In this document: in pieces, positions 55,516-64,000 of the stretch
Numbering within the stretch: position 1 is the stretch's first letter
Layout: every line of letters begins with the position of its first letter
Source: Mycobacterium asiaticum
Lineage (GTDB): Bacteria; Actinomycetota; Actinomycetes; Mycobacteriales; Mycobacteriaceae
DNA length: 64,000 nt
Reading direction: 5' to 3'
Assembly (NCBI RefSeq): GCF_001673315.1
Contig: NZ_LZLQ01000051.1
Span: forward strand, 1-64,000
Notes under the pieces: generated by a model
The model's input: only the letters and a program-made list of their open reading frames with translations
Database searches by the model: none
What the model was told of the DNA's origin: nothing
Position numbers and translations under genes: made by a program

Positions 55516-56009
55516 CAACCCGATCCGTTCTGGGCGAGTCGCTCGTCCACCCAGGCGTGCAAGCCCGGCAGGGCCGCCTCGATGACGTTGAAAACCTCTT
55601 TGAAATCGTTTTGATCGCCGTAGTACGGATCCTCGACATCCAGGGCGTAGGCCCCTGAACGCGGGTCGAAGGAACGCAACATCCGCAGCCGGCCGTCATC
55701 CACGCCGAGCTGGCGCAGCACCTGCGCATGGTTGCGGCCCAGCGCGATCACCAGATCCGCGGACAAATGGTCGTCTTCCACCTGAGCGGCGCGGTGGTCG
55801 GTGGGATAACCGTGGTCACGAAGCACCCGCTTGGCCCGCAGATCGGCGCCCTCGCCGACGTGCCAGTTGCCGGTCCCGGCGCTGCTCACCCGAACCACTT
55901 CGCCGAGGCCGCGCTGCTGAATCTGGTGGGCGAACATCTTCTCGGCCATCGGCGAACGGCAGATGTTGCCGGTGCAGACGAACGTCACATGCAGCGTGGA
56001 ATCAGACAC
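55515..56009 (-). CDS. ptpA: low-molecular-weight protein tyrosine phosphatase PtpA
   Basis: 164 aa from GTG 56009 (MSDSTLHVTF). Cysteine phosphatase with the P-loop VCTGNICRSPMAEK (Cys12, Arg18) and the acid loop Asp in DVEDPYYGD. In M. tuberculosis it is secreted into macrophages and blocks phagosome maturation; no signal peptide is present in either protein. Overlaps the ptkA stop by 8 bp and the SURF1 start, so the three are one translation-coupled unit. Confidence 0.95.
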   Translation of the reverse strand: MSDSTLHVTFVCTGNICRSPMAEKMFAHQIQQRGLGEVVRVSSAGTGNWHVGEGADLRAKRVLRDHGYPTDHRAAQVEDDHLSADLVIALGRNHAQVLRQLGVDDGRLRMLRSFDPRSGAYALDVEDPYYGDQNDFKEVFNVIEAALPGLHAWVDERLAQNGSG

Positions 56010-56772
56010 CCAGCACCTTCCGAAGTTCTTCGATTGTCGCGGCATGGGTGACCAGGGTGGGGCCGGCCGGTGCGCCATGGTCGGCGACATCGGCGAAGTC
56101 AGCCTGCCCGTAGCCCCACCCGACGACTACGGTGTCGATGCCGTGCGCGGCCGCACCGTGCACATCGTGGCTGCGGTCACCGACCATCAGGATGCGCTCG
56201 GGCAACGGTCTGAGCTGGTCCAGCGCGTGCGCCAACACCTCGGCCTTGGATTTGCGCGAACCCTGCGGGCAGGCGCCCGCGATTACCTCGAAGTGCTGGT
56301 CCAAGCCGAAGTGATCGAGGATGCGGCGCGCGGTCGGCTCCAGCTTCGATGTTGCCACGGCCAATCGAACGCCCGCCGCCCGCAAATCGGCGAGCAACGG
56401 TTCGATGCCCTCGAAGAGACTGTTCATCGCCCAGCCGCGGCTGCCGTACTCCGCGCGGAAGACCGCGAACGCCTCGTCGGCGCGCCCGTCGAGCTCCATC
56501 GTGCGAAACGTCTCATCCATCGGCGGTCCGACGATGCGCGCGGCCAGATCTCCGTCCGGTATTGCCGCCCCGATATGGGTGAGGGCATGCCGAAAGCTGG
56601 CCACGATGCCGACGGCCGAATCGGTCAGCGTGCCGTCGAGATCGAAAATCACCAGCTGCGGTGCCTCGTCTCCGATCGAACTCTTCACCAACCCATTGTG
56701 CCCATTGCGGTTCGATGGCGGCCCAGACGTGCGCCGTGGTGCTCCGGATGTCTGCTCCGCGAACTGGCGCAC
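56002..56772 (-). CDS. ptkA: protein tyrosine kinase PtkA, HAD-fold
   Basis: 256 aa from GTG 56772. HAD superfamily: LVIFDLDGTLTDSAVG (motif I), AVATSK (motif II), Lys in SRKSKAEVL and MVGDRSHDVHGAAAHG (motif IV). The M. tuberculosis protein autophosphorylates on Tyr and phosphorylates PtpA. Here the disordered Pro/Arg-rich N-terminus (about 35 residues) is shorter than the one I recall, and internal TTG/GTG starts near residue 28 cannot be excluded. Divergent from cobC with 13 bp between starts. Confidence 0.88.
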   Translation of the reverse strand: MRQFAEQTSGAPRRTSGPPSNRNGHNGLVKSSIGDEAPQLVIFDLDGTLTDSAVGIVASFRHALTHIGAAIPDGDLAARIVGPPMDETFRTMELDGRADEAFAVFRAEYGSRGWAMNSLFEGIEPLLADLRAAGVRLAVATSKLEPTARRILDHFGLDQHFEVIAGACPQGSRKSKAEVLAHALDQLRPLPERILMVGDRSHDVHGAAAHGIDTVVVGWGYGQADFADVADHGAPAGPTLVTHAATIEELRKVLGV

Positions 56773-56785
56773 TAGTGTTTCAGTG

Positions 56786-57850
56786 ATGGCTGGTCTGGAT
56801 CAGAGCGCGTCAGCCCGCGTGTCGCGGGCGCGCTATCACGGTGATCAAGACGTCCTGCCCGGCATGCTGGATTTCGCGGTCAACGTCCGTCATGCGCAGC
56901 CACCGGGATGGCTCCTGACCACTCTCGGCGCGCGGCTGGCGGATTTGGCACGGTATCCCAGCAGCGCTGACGTACACGCCGCTCAAGATGCGATCGCCGA
57001 GCGACACGGCCGTTCCCGCAGCGAGGTACTGCCGCTGGCCGGGGCAGCCGAGGGATTCGCGTTGCTCAGCAACCTGCGGCCGCGCCGCGCCGCAATCATC
57101 GCGCCCTCGTTCACCGAGCCGGAAGCGGCTCTGACGGCCGCCGGAATCCCGATACATCAGGTGACTCTGGAACCGCCCTTCACGCTGGACACCGCGCAGG
57201 TCCCAGACGACGCCGACCTCGTCGTGGTGGGGAACCCGACCAACCCGACGTCGGTCCTGCACACCCGCGAGCAGTTGCTGGCCCTGCGCCGCCCCGGGCG
57301 CATTGTCGTCGTCGACGAGGCCTTCGCCGACTCGGTGCCCGGCGAACCGGAGTCCCTTGCCGGGGACGCCCTGCCCGACGTGTTGGTTCTGCGCAGCCTG
57401 ACCAAGACATGGGCGCTGGCCGGATTACGGGTGGGCTACGCCTTGGGGTCGCCGGAGGTATTGGCCCGGCTCACCGCCCAGCGTGCGCATTGGCCGGTCG
57501 GCACGCTGCAACTGACGGCGATCGCGGCCTGTTGCAGCCCGCAGGCCGTTGCCGAGGCGGCCGCTGACGCCACGCGGTTGGTCGCCGTTCGCGCGGCGAT
57601 GGTCGCCGGGTTGGAGACGGTGGGCATGGCGGTGGTCGCCGGTCAGGCACCGTTCGTCTTGTTCCGCAGCCCTGACGCGGAGTGGATACGAAACCGATTG
57701 CGGGACAACGGAATAGCGATACGACGATGCGACAGCTTCGTCGGCCTGGACGCCACCTACCTACGGGCGGCGGTGCGTCCCGAATGGTCACGGCTGGTCG
57801 AATCGATCGCCGAGACCCCGGCCTGCCTACCGACTGGGAGTCGCCGGTGA
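56786..57850 (+). CDS. cobC: threonine-phosphate decarboxylase-like aminotransferase CobC
   Basis: 354 aa from ATG 56786 (GTG 56783 adjacent). PLP fold type [17 protein letters not shown] at the start, [28 protein letters not shown] (Asp for PLP), and the Schiff-base Lys in [17 protein letters not shown]. Makes (R)-1-amino-2-propanol phosphate or a related arm for the corrin ring. The frame is open far upstream antisense to ptkA; the ATG after the 13-bp divergent gap is preferred. Its stop overlaps the Nif3 start by 4 bp. Confidence 0.85.
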   Translation: MAGLDQSASARVSRARYHGDQDVLPGMLDFAVNVRHAQPPGWLLTTLGARLADLARYPSSADVHAAQDAIAERHGRSRSEVLPLAGAAEGFALLSNLRPRRAAIIAPSFTEPEAALTAAGIPIHQVTLEPPFTLDTAQVPDDADLVVVGNPTNPTSVLHTREQLLALRRPGRIVVVDEAFADSVPGEPESLAGDALPDVLVLRSLTKTWALAGLRVGYALGSPEVLARLTAQRAHWPVGTLQLTAIAACCSPQAVAEAAADATRLVAVRAAMVAGLETVGMAVVAGQAPFVLFRSPDAEWIRNRLRDNGIAIRRCDSFVGLDATYLRAAVRPEWSRLVESIAETPACLPTGSRR

Positions 57851-58977
57851 GTGTGCGGCTGGCCGACGTCATCGAGGTGCTCGACGAGGCGTACCCGCCG
57901 CGGCTCGCCGAGTCCTGGGATTCGGTTGGGCTGGTCTGTGGGGACCCTGCCGATGTCATCGAGTCGGTAACCGTCGCCATCGACGCGACACCGGCCGTGG
58001 TCGACGAGGTACCTGAGCGCGGCTTGCTGCTTGCCCACCACCCGCTGTTGCTGCGCGGGGTCGACACGGTCGCGGCCAGCACGCCCAAAGGTGCGCTGAT
58101 CCACCGCCTGATCCGCTCCGGCCGTGCGCTGTTCACCGCGCACACCAACGCCGACTCGGCGGCTCCGGGTGTGTCTGACGCCTTGGCGACCGCGCTGGGC
58201 CTGACCGTCGAGGGCGTGCTGGAGGCGTCGCCGACCGCGGCGGACCTGGACAAATGGGTCATTTACGTGCCGCAGCAGAACGCGGATGCCGTGCGCGAAG
58301 CGGTGTTTGCGGCGGGGGCCGGACAGATCGGCGACTACTCACACTGCAGCTGGAGCGTCACCGGGATCGGTCAATTTCTGCCGCACGACGGGGCGTCTCC
58401 GGCCATCGGCAGCGTCGGCACCGTCGAACAGGTCTCTGAAGACCGGATCGAGGTGGTGGCTCCGGCACGCGCACGAGGTGCGGTGCTGGCAGCGATGCGC
58501 GCGGCGCACCCCTACGAGGAGCCGGCCTTCGACACCTTCACCATGCTGCCCCCGCCCGCCGATACGGGGCTGGGCCGCATCGCCACCCTGCCCCGCGCTG
58601 AACGGTTCGGAGACTTCGTGTCCCGCGTCGGCGCCGCGTTGCCGCGGACATCGTGGGGTGTGCGCGCCGCCGGCGATCCCGACCTTCCGGTGTCCCGGGC
58701 AGCGGTCTGCGGCGGAGCGGGTGACTCATTGTTGGGTGCGGTAGCCGGCGCCGGTGTGCAGGCTTATGTCACGGCCGACCTGCGGCACCATCCCGCCGAC
58801 GAGCATTGCCGAGCCTCCGGGGTGGCGTTGATCGACGTCGCGCATTGGGCAAGTGAATACCCGTGGTGTGAGCAAGCTGCCAGCGTGTTGCGCTCCGAAT
58901 TCGGTGCGAAATTGGCGATGCGGGTATCCGAGATCCGCACCGACCCGTGGAACCTGTGCGCTGGGAACCAGAGCTGA
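57847..58977 (+). CDS. Nif3-family dinuclear metal protein (GTP cyclohydrolase I type 2-like)
   Basis: 376 aa from GTG 57847, coupled to cobC (GTGA). Conserved metal ligands: [16 protein letters not shown] (His-His), [10 protein letters not shown], and near the end [13 protein letters not shown] and [10 protein letters not shown] middle domain (about 125-240; HPYEEPAFD) is inserted between the two halves, as in many bacterial members. Biochemical role of the family is unsettled; annotated as GTP cyclohydrolase type 2 by similarity only. Confidence 0.82.
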   Translation: MSVRLADVIEVLDEAYPPRLAESWDSVGLVCGDPADVIESVTVAIDATPAVVDEVPERGLLLAHHPLLLRGVDTVAASTPKGALIHRLIRSGRALFTAHTNADSAAPGVSDALATALGLTVEGVLEASPTAADLDKWVIYVPQQNADAVREAVFAAGAGQIGDYSHCSWSVTGIGQFLPHDGASPAIGSVGTVEQVSEDRIEVVAPARARGAVLAAMRAAHPYEEPAFDTFTMLPPPADTGLGRIATLPRAERFGDFVSRVGAALPRTSWGVRAAGDPDLPVSRAAVCGGAGDSLLGAVAGAGVQAYVTADLRHHPADEHCRASGVALIDVAHWASEYPWCEQAASVLRSEFGAKLAMRVSEIRTDPWNLCAGNQS

Positions 58978-58992
58978 GAGACCTAGGAGATC

Positions 58993-59727
58993 ATGAAGGC
59001 CGAAGTGGCACAGCAACGTTCGCTACTGGAACTGGCGAAACTGGATGCTGAGCTGTCCCGGCTCGCTCACCGGGCCACCCATCTGCCCCAGCGCGAGGCG
59101 TACGACATTGTGCAGGGTAAACACACCGCCGCCAGCGACCGGCTGGCCGCGGTGCGGATCGCCCTGGAGGATCTCGACGCCCAAGTCACCCGCTTCGAGT
59201 CCGAGATCGACGCGGTGCGCAAGCGGGAAGACCGGGACCGCGCCCTGCTCAACTCCGGGGCAACCGACGCCAAACAATTAGCGGATCTGCAGCACGAACT
59301 GGAAACCCTGCAGCGCCGCCAGGCCAGCCTGGAGGATTCCCTGCTGGAAGTGATGGAGCGGCGCGAAGAGATGCAGGCGCAGCAAGCCGTCGAATCCGGG
59401 ACCATCGATGGGCTGCAGGACGAGCTCGCCAGCGCTCAACACGACCTTGACGCGGCGCTCGCGGAGGTCGACGAGACGCGGTCAGCACAGGCGTCCCGGC
59501 GGGAAGTGTTGGCTGCGGGCCTGGATCCCGAACTTTCGGCGCTGTACGAGCGACTGCGCGCCGGTGGAGGTCCGGGCGCGGGGCCGCTGCAGGGACACCG
59601 CTGCGGTGCCTGCCGGATCGAGATCGGTCGTGGCGAGCTGGCCCGTATCCTGGCGGCCGCCGAGGACGAGGTGCAGAGGTGCCCGGAGTGCGGCGCAATC
59701 CTGTTGCGAGTCAAGGGTTCTGACTAA
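58993..59727 (+). CDS. coiled-coil zinc-ribbon protein (Rv2229c-type)
   Basis: 244 aa from ATG 58993, with CTAGGAGATC upstream. Residues about 5-175 form a long antiparallel coiled coil (LAKLDAELSRLAHRATHL, QLADLQHELETLQRRQASLE). The C-terminus is a C4 zinc ribbon: HRCGACRIEI and CPECGAILLR. Similar proteins are widespread next to RNase H/Nif3 genes and may bind RNA or proteins; no activity known. Stop overlaps the RNase H start (TAATGA). Confidence 0.85.
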   Translation: MKAEVAQQRSLLELAKLDAELSRLAHRATHLPQREAYDIVQGKHTAASDRLAAVRIALEDLDAQVTRFESEIDAVRKREDRDRALLNSGATDAKQLADLQHELETLQRRQASLEDSLLEVMERREEMQAQQAVESGTIDGLQDELASAQHDLDAALAEVDETRSAQASRREVLAAGLDPELSALYERLRAGGGPGAGPLQGHRCGACRIEIGRGELARILAAAEDEVQRCPECGAILLRVKGSD

Positions 59728-60854
59728 TGAAGGTGGTCATCGAAGCCGACGGTGGGTCGCGCGGGAACCCCGGCCCCGCCGGGTACGGCGCGGTGGTGTG
59801 GACCGCGGACCGCCGGACCGTACTGGCCGAATCCAAGCAGGCGATCGGGCGGGCAACCAACAACGTCGCCGAATACCGGGGACTTATCGCCGGTCTGGAC
59901 GATGCCCTGCATCTGGGAGCCACCGAGGTCTCGGTCCTGATGGACTCCAAGCTGGTCGTGGAGCAGATGGCGGGACGCTGGAAGGTCAAGCACCCCGACC
60001 TGGTCGAACTGCACACCCAGGCCCAGCGGCTGGCGTCCCAGTTCCGCCGGATCACCTATTCCTGGATTCCACGCGCGCAGAACGCATACGCCGACCGTCT
60101 GGCCAACGACGCGATGGACGCGGCGACGCAGGCGGATCGCCGGGTCGACAAGGTTTCGGTGCCCGTCACCGACGCCGCCCGAGCCGCCGCGGCGGAGCGT
60201 CCGGCCGAAACCACGACCGGCCCGGGCTGGACCGGCGCGAGCGGTACCCCGACCCGGCTGCTGTTGTTGCGGCACGGGCAGACCGAGTTGTCGGTGCAGC
60301 GCCGCTATTCGGGGCGCGGCAACCCCCCGTTGAACGAGGTCGGTTGGCGTCAGGCCGGTTTGGCGGCAAGGTATTTGACGCAGCGCCGCGGGATCGCCGC
60401 GGTGGTCTCGTCGCCGCTGCAGCGGGCCCATGACACCGCGACGACGGCGGCCAGGGCGTTGGGTCTGGACGTGACTGTCGACGAGGACCTGATCGAGACC
60501 GACTTCGGCGCGTGGGAGGGTCTGACGTTCGCCGAGGCTGCCGCGCGCGATCCCGACCTGCACCGCCGTTGGCTGTACGACACCGGCACGCTGCCGCCGG
60601 GCGGAGAAAGCTTCGACGACGTGCTGCGGCGCGTGCGTCGCAGCCGGGACCGGATCGTCGCCGCCCACGAGGGCAAGAACGTATTGGTGGTTTCGCACGT
60701 CACGCCGATCAAGTTGCTGCTGCGCATGGCGCTGGACGCCGGTTCGGGCATTCTGTACCGACTGCATCTTGACCTCGCGTCGCTGAGCATCGCTGAGTTC
60801 TATTCCGACGGGGCGTCATCGGTGCGTCTGGTCAATCAGACCGGGTATCTGTAG
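59727..60854 (+). CDS. bifunctional RNase H I / alpha-ribazole phosphatase-like protein
   Basis: 375 aa from ATG 59727. N-terminal RNase H domain about 1-135 with catalytic acids in EADGGSRGNPGPAGYG, ATNNVAEYRGL and VLMDSKLVVEQM, plus the last Asp in ADRLANDAMD. C-terminal phosphoglycerate-mutase/CobC-type domain about 165-370: LLLLRHGQTELSVQRRYSG (phospho-His), PLQRAHDTA, ETDFGAWEGLTF and VVSHVTPIK. The M. tuberculosis orthologue Rv2228c has both activities: RNA/DNA hybrid cleavage and dephosphorylation of alpha-ribazole phosphate in cobalamin synthesis. Confidence 0.92.
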   Translation: MKVVIEADGGSRGNPGPAGYGAVVWTADRRTVLAESKQAIGRATNNVAEYRGLIAGLDDALHLGATEVSVLMDSKLVVEQMAGRWKVKHPDLVELHTQAQRLASQFRRITYSWIPRAQNAYADRLANDAMDAATQADRRVDKVSVPVTDAARAAAAERPAETTTGPGWTGASGTPTRLLLLRHGQTELSVQRRYSGRGNPPLNEVGWRQAGLAARYLTQRRGIAAVVSSPLQRAHDTATTAARALGLDVTVDEDLIETDFGAWEGLTFAEAAARDPDLHRRWLYDTGTLPPGGESFDDVLRRVRRSRDRIVAAHEGKNVLVVSHVTPIKLLLRMALDAGSGILYRLHLDLASLSIAEFYSDGASSVRLVNQTGYL

Positions 60855-60899
60855 ACGCCGTTCGCTGGCTGTGGCGCCGGTCAGCAGGTACCGTGTTCG

Positions 60900-61326
<427 letters not shown>

Positions 61327-61337
61327 CCCCGGCGCGC

Positions 61338-62876
61338 TCAGCGACGGCTGCGGCGTACCGCCTTGTTCAGCTTGCGCAGCGCGGAATCCAGTTGCTCCGC
61401 ACTGGTTTCGGCGGTCTGGCTCTCATGCTGGTAAAGCAGGCCGTAGGTGAAGGTGTCTTCGCCCGCGAGGTGCGCCGCCTGGGCCTGGCCGAGCAGATGC
61501 TCGCGGCTGACCACACTGTCTTGATGATCTCCCAGCAGGGCTTGAATGGCCTTGGCTTCCTGGGCAACCTGATTGTCCCCGGTGGCCGCTGCGGTATAGC
61601 GAAGCCGCTTGGCGCGCTTGCGGATTCGGTGCAGCGCCTCGTCAGCGTCGTCGGCTTCCGCGGGGTCGGCGGTCTGCGCTGCTTTGGCAGCCTTGCGCAC
61701 CTTCCGGTAGGCCGCATCGATGGTCACCGGAGTCGATTGCTGACCTAGCGCGGGGACCGGTGGTTCGGTGACCAGCGCATCGAGGGCATCGAGCAGCCGG
61801 AAATAGCGCTTGGATCGCATGGCGATCAACGAGCGCCGCCAACCCATCTGATAACGCCGCTTTGCCCCGTTGACCAGACGTTCCCACACCGGTCCGCGCA
61901 CCAGCGCCGGGTCCATTCGAGTCAACGCGTGTTCGTAACGTTCGGCCAGCACCTCGGCATCCCGCGCCACGCCCAGCACACCGGCCAGTTCCCGCAGCTC
62001 GTCGAGAACCCATGCGCCGTCGGCCAATCCGAACGACTCCTGCGAATCCTTGAGCAGGCTGCGTAACTTACGGGTGACGACGCGCAATTGGTGCACGGAA
62101 TCGTAGACGTCGCCCCGCACGGCGCGGTCCCACACCAGCATTTCCTCCACATGCTGGGCCACCGCGCGATGAATCGGGTCCGCCGGCGCCGGGGCAGCGC
62201 CGCGTTGGGGTGCGGACCCGAGCGCGCGGGCCAACTTGGAACCGTGCCCTGCGGGCGCGGCCCCGGCGTCCAGCAGGCGGTTGCTGAGCCGGTTCAACAG
62301 TTCATGGCTCGCCGCGTCGCTGGTGTCACCTTGGGCTTGACGGACCTCGAGTTCCCATTCCCGCCACTGCTGCTCGGCCGGGCCGGATTCGGAGTCATCG
62401 GAGCCCGCACCAGACCAAGCGGTGACGTGGTCGTTGCAGAACTCCGCGAGTGCCACATCCTGGCTGTCGTAGAGGACCTGAATCTCGCGCCGGGTGGTGA
62501 TGCGCGCGACCGGCACCACCGGACGGTCGCGGACGATAGCCAGCACCACGTCCAGCAAGTCCTGCGGCACGGTGTCCGCTTCGTCGGACGCATCGATCGG
62601 GGCGTGGATCTCGGTGCGGGAATCCGGTCCGGCGGGCAGCTTCAGGTGCCAGCCGGCATCGGGCCCTCCGGTGCGGCGGCGCAGCGTGATCCGATTGCGC
62701 GCCAGATCCTGGTTCGGCGTGTCGAAGTAGACCGCGTCCAGCTCCTGGACCGGGGGTTTGTCGACACGGGCAACCGCCGCGATCCCTTCGAACGATGGCG
62801 ATACGGTCGACTCGATCACATCGAACTTGCGCTCGACCTCGAGGTGGCGCGCCGTTTTTGGCGCTTTAGCAGGCAT
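61338..62876 (-). CDS. CYTH-CHAD domain protein
   Basis: 512 aa from ATG 62876. CYTH about 10-205: the ExExK signature in HLEVERKFDV, YFDTPNQDLARNRITLRRR, WHLKLPAG; triphosphate-binding tunnel residues are present, so it may hydrolyse inorganic triphosphate. CHAD about 230-505 with conserved His/Arg (VHQLRVVTRKLRSLLK, LHRIRKRAKRLRYTAA), a helical module that binds polyphosphate. Such fusions are linked to polyphosphate granules. Convergent with rnpB. Confidence 0.88.
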   Translation of the reverse strand: MPAKAPKTARHLEVERKFDVIESTVSPSFEGIAAVARVDKPPVQELDAVYFDTPNQDLARNRITLRRRTGGPDAGWHLKLPAGPDSRTEIHAPIDASDEADTVPQDLLDVVLAIVRDRPVVPVARITTRREIQVLYDSQDVALAEFCNDHVTAWSGAGSDDSESGPAEQQWREWELEVRQAQGDTSDAASHELLNRLSNRLLDAGAAPAGHGSKLARALGSAPQRGAAPAPADPIHRAVAQHVEEMLVWDRAVRGDVYDSVHQLRVVTRKLRSLLKDSQESFGLADGAWVLDELRELAGVLGVARDAEVLAERYEHALTRMDPALVRGPVWERLVNGAKRRYQMGWRRSLIAMRSKRYFRLLDALDALVTEPPVPALGQQSTPVTIDAAYRKVRKAAKAAQTADPAEADDADEALHRIRKRAKRLRYTAAATGDNQVAQEAKAIQALLGDHQDSVVSREHLLGQAQAAHLAGEDTFTYGLLYQHESQTAETSAEQLDSALRKLNKAVRRSRR

Positions 62877-62960
62877 TCTGTTCTCCGTGGGAGCGGGGCG
62901 GGCCCCCTCAGAGTGCCATATCCAAGTTACCTGCGTTGGGCGTGCGGTCGGCGCACCGGC

Positions 62961-63803
62961 CTAGAAGCAGTGCTCCTCGGCGGGGAACGCCCCGGTAGCT
63001 ACCTCTTCTGCGTATTGCATTGCGGCGCGGCGTAATTCGCCACCCACATCGGCGAACCTCTTGACGAACCGGGCGGTCCTTCCGCCGCTCATCCCGGCCA
63101 TGTCCTGCCAGACCAGGACCTGGCCGTCGCAGTTGGGTCCGGCGCCGATACCGACCGTCGGGATGGTGAGCTTGCCGGTGATCTGGGTGGCCAGTTCAGC
63201 CGGCACCATCTCCATCACCACGGCGAACGCGCCCGCTTCGGCGACGGCGATCGCGTCGTGGATGGTCTGTTCTGCGGCATCGCCACGGCCCTGGACTTTG
63301 AATCCGCCGAGAGTGTTGACGCTCTGCGGGGTGAAGCCGATGTGGGCCATCACCGGAATGCCGGCCGCGCTCAAGCAGGCGATCTGCTCGGCGACCCGCT
63401 CGCCTCCCTCCAGCTTGACCGCGTGCGCGCCACCTTCCTTCATGAACCGGGTGGCGGCGGCCAGCGCGGCCGTCGGCCCCGCCTCGTAACTGCCGAACGG
63501 CAGGTCGGCGACGACCAGGGCATGCGGAGCGCCCCGCACCACCCCGCGCACCAGCGGGATCAGTTCGTCGATCGAAATCGGCACCGTGGTGTCGTAGCCG
63601 TAGACGACGTTGGCGGCGGAGTCACCGATCAGCAGGACCGGAATGCCGGCGTCGTCGAACACCCGGGCCGTCGAATAGTCGTAGGCCGTGAGCATGCCCC
63701 ACTTATGGCCTTCGGCCTTCCATTTCAGCAGGTGGTGCGTGCGAATCTTGGGGCGTGCCGGGCCGCTTGCTGCAGCGCTGAAACCATAGACGTTCTCAGA
63801 CAT
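62961..63803 (-). CDS. panB: ketopantoate hydroxymethyltransferase
   Basis: 280 aa from ATG 63803; GAGG lies 6 bases before it, and an ATG at 63806 is the alternative. Transfers a hydroxymethyl from 5,10-methylene-THF to ketoisovalerate, the first step of pantothenate/CoA synthesis. Marks: [79 protein letters not shown], and [19 protein letters not shown] end ([16 protein letters not shown]). Catalytic Glu in VMEMVPAEL. Confidence 0.95.
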   Translation of the reverse strand: MSENVYGFSAAASGPARPKIRTHHLLKWKAEGHKWGMLTAYDYSTARVFDDAGIPVLLIGDSAANVVYGYDTTVPISIDELIPLVRGVVRGAPHALVVADLPFGSYEAGPTAALAAATRFMKEGGAHAVKLEGGERVAEQIACLSAAGIPVMAHIGFTPQSVNTLGGFKVQGRGDAAEQTIHDAIAVAEAGAFAVVMEMVPAELATQITGKLTIPTVGIGAGPNCDGQVLVWQDMAGMSGGRTARFVKRFADVGGELRRAAMQYAEEVATGAFPAEEHCF

Positions 63804-63815
63804 CATTGTCCTCAA

Positions 63816-64000
63816 TTGGTGGTCGGGTCGATCCTCGTGGCCCTGACGGGTCCCCGGGTTCGTCTGACCCGGCCCATTCTGCCATTTTGTCGCTGCCCAT
63901 GCATTCCTGGTCCGACGCAGCCCTGGTGATGGCGCTGGCCGCGGGGGTTGAGCCAGAAGCGGCTGGCCGGGACCCGTTGCCGGCTTGACCAGGATGGAGA
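63816..64000. other. gene-free right end of the window
   Basis: No supported gene. A CCGGGT/ACCCGG inverted repeat lies at 63854-63872. An open frame of 29 codons (63899-63988) starts with [16 protein letters not shown] but has no ribosome-binding site and no family resemblance. In M. tuberculosis the next gene in this direction would be the exported hydrolase caeA (Rv2224c); its start is not visible here. Confidence 0.5.

Noticed and set aside
63899..63988. 29-codon open frame at the right edge as a leader peptide
   Set aside because: No ribosome-binding site, no conserved sequence and no visible downstream gene within the window to regulate.

Overview
The window is chromosomal DNA from a Mycobacterium, most likely a slow grower. 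The evidence is GC-rich coding with GTG/TTG starts, a PE_PGRS-type gene, the FAS-II mycolic acid operon (fabD-acpM-kasA-kasB-accD6) with its regulator mabR, a mycothiol-dependent dehydrogenase, ptpA/ptkA and a CYP124-type P450. From memory of the family, gene order from about 7.8 kb to the right end follows the M. tuberculosis segment Rv2266 to Rv2225 in inverted orientation, with several insertions. No insertion sequence, prophage, CRISPR array or rRNA was seen.

Layout. (1) 0-7.8 kb, accessory: a truncated Ser/Thr kinase whose frame runs into a piece of ribosomal protein S11 at the window edge (probably a misassembly), small secreted and membrane proteins, a Tat-exported amidase, gene debris, a second membrane-anchored kinase, a K+ channel, an MFS transporter and a methyltransferase. 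(2) 7.8-20.4 kb: cyp124, an MmpS-like protein, a DapB-fold dehydrogenase, an Hsp70-like proline-rich membrane protein facing a very acidic repeat protein, a SABATH-type methyltransferase with an SDR, a SHOCT protein, the mscR/metallo-hydrolase pair, and a methyltransferase/beta-lactamase-like pair. (3) 20.4-31.1 kb: DUF3145 protein, a PE_PGRS protein fused to a type I phosphodiesterase, then two divergent transcription units carrying a secreted protein, lipid kinase and [21 protein letters not shown] flavoprotein on one side and TetR/glpD on the other, an MHS transporter, and a TetR/membrane-protein pair with a clear operator. (4) 31.1-42.7 kb: FAS-II operon, mabR and aceE, a lipoprotein, a DUF3052 protein and ahpE. 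(5) 42.7-53.6 kb, accessory: tRNA-Val, a DJ-1/PfpI protein, a foreign-looking membrane/[18 protein letters not shown] fusion, cbiZ, a cholesterol-oxidase-like GMC enzyme, a giant cyclase/ATPase/LuxR regulator and an epoxide hydrolase. (6) 53.7-64 kb: cobD, SURF1, ptpA, ptkA, cobC, Nif3, zinc ribbon, RNase H/phosphatase, rnpB, CYTH-CHAD and panB.

How the genes work together. accD6 makes malonyl-CoA, fabD loads it on AcpM, KasA and KasB extend meromycolate chains, and MabR probably acts at an inverted repeat upstream of fabD. cobD, cobC, the CobC-like phosphatase domain and cbiZ form a scattered cobalamin assembly and salvage set. glpD, the lipid kinase and the [21 protein letters not shown] protein share one very short intergenic region, which suggests a glycerol-phosphate/ether-lipid module.

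All functional calls rest on motifs and remembered family sequences; no database search was possible.
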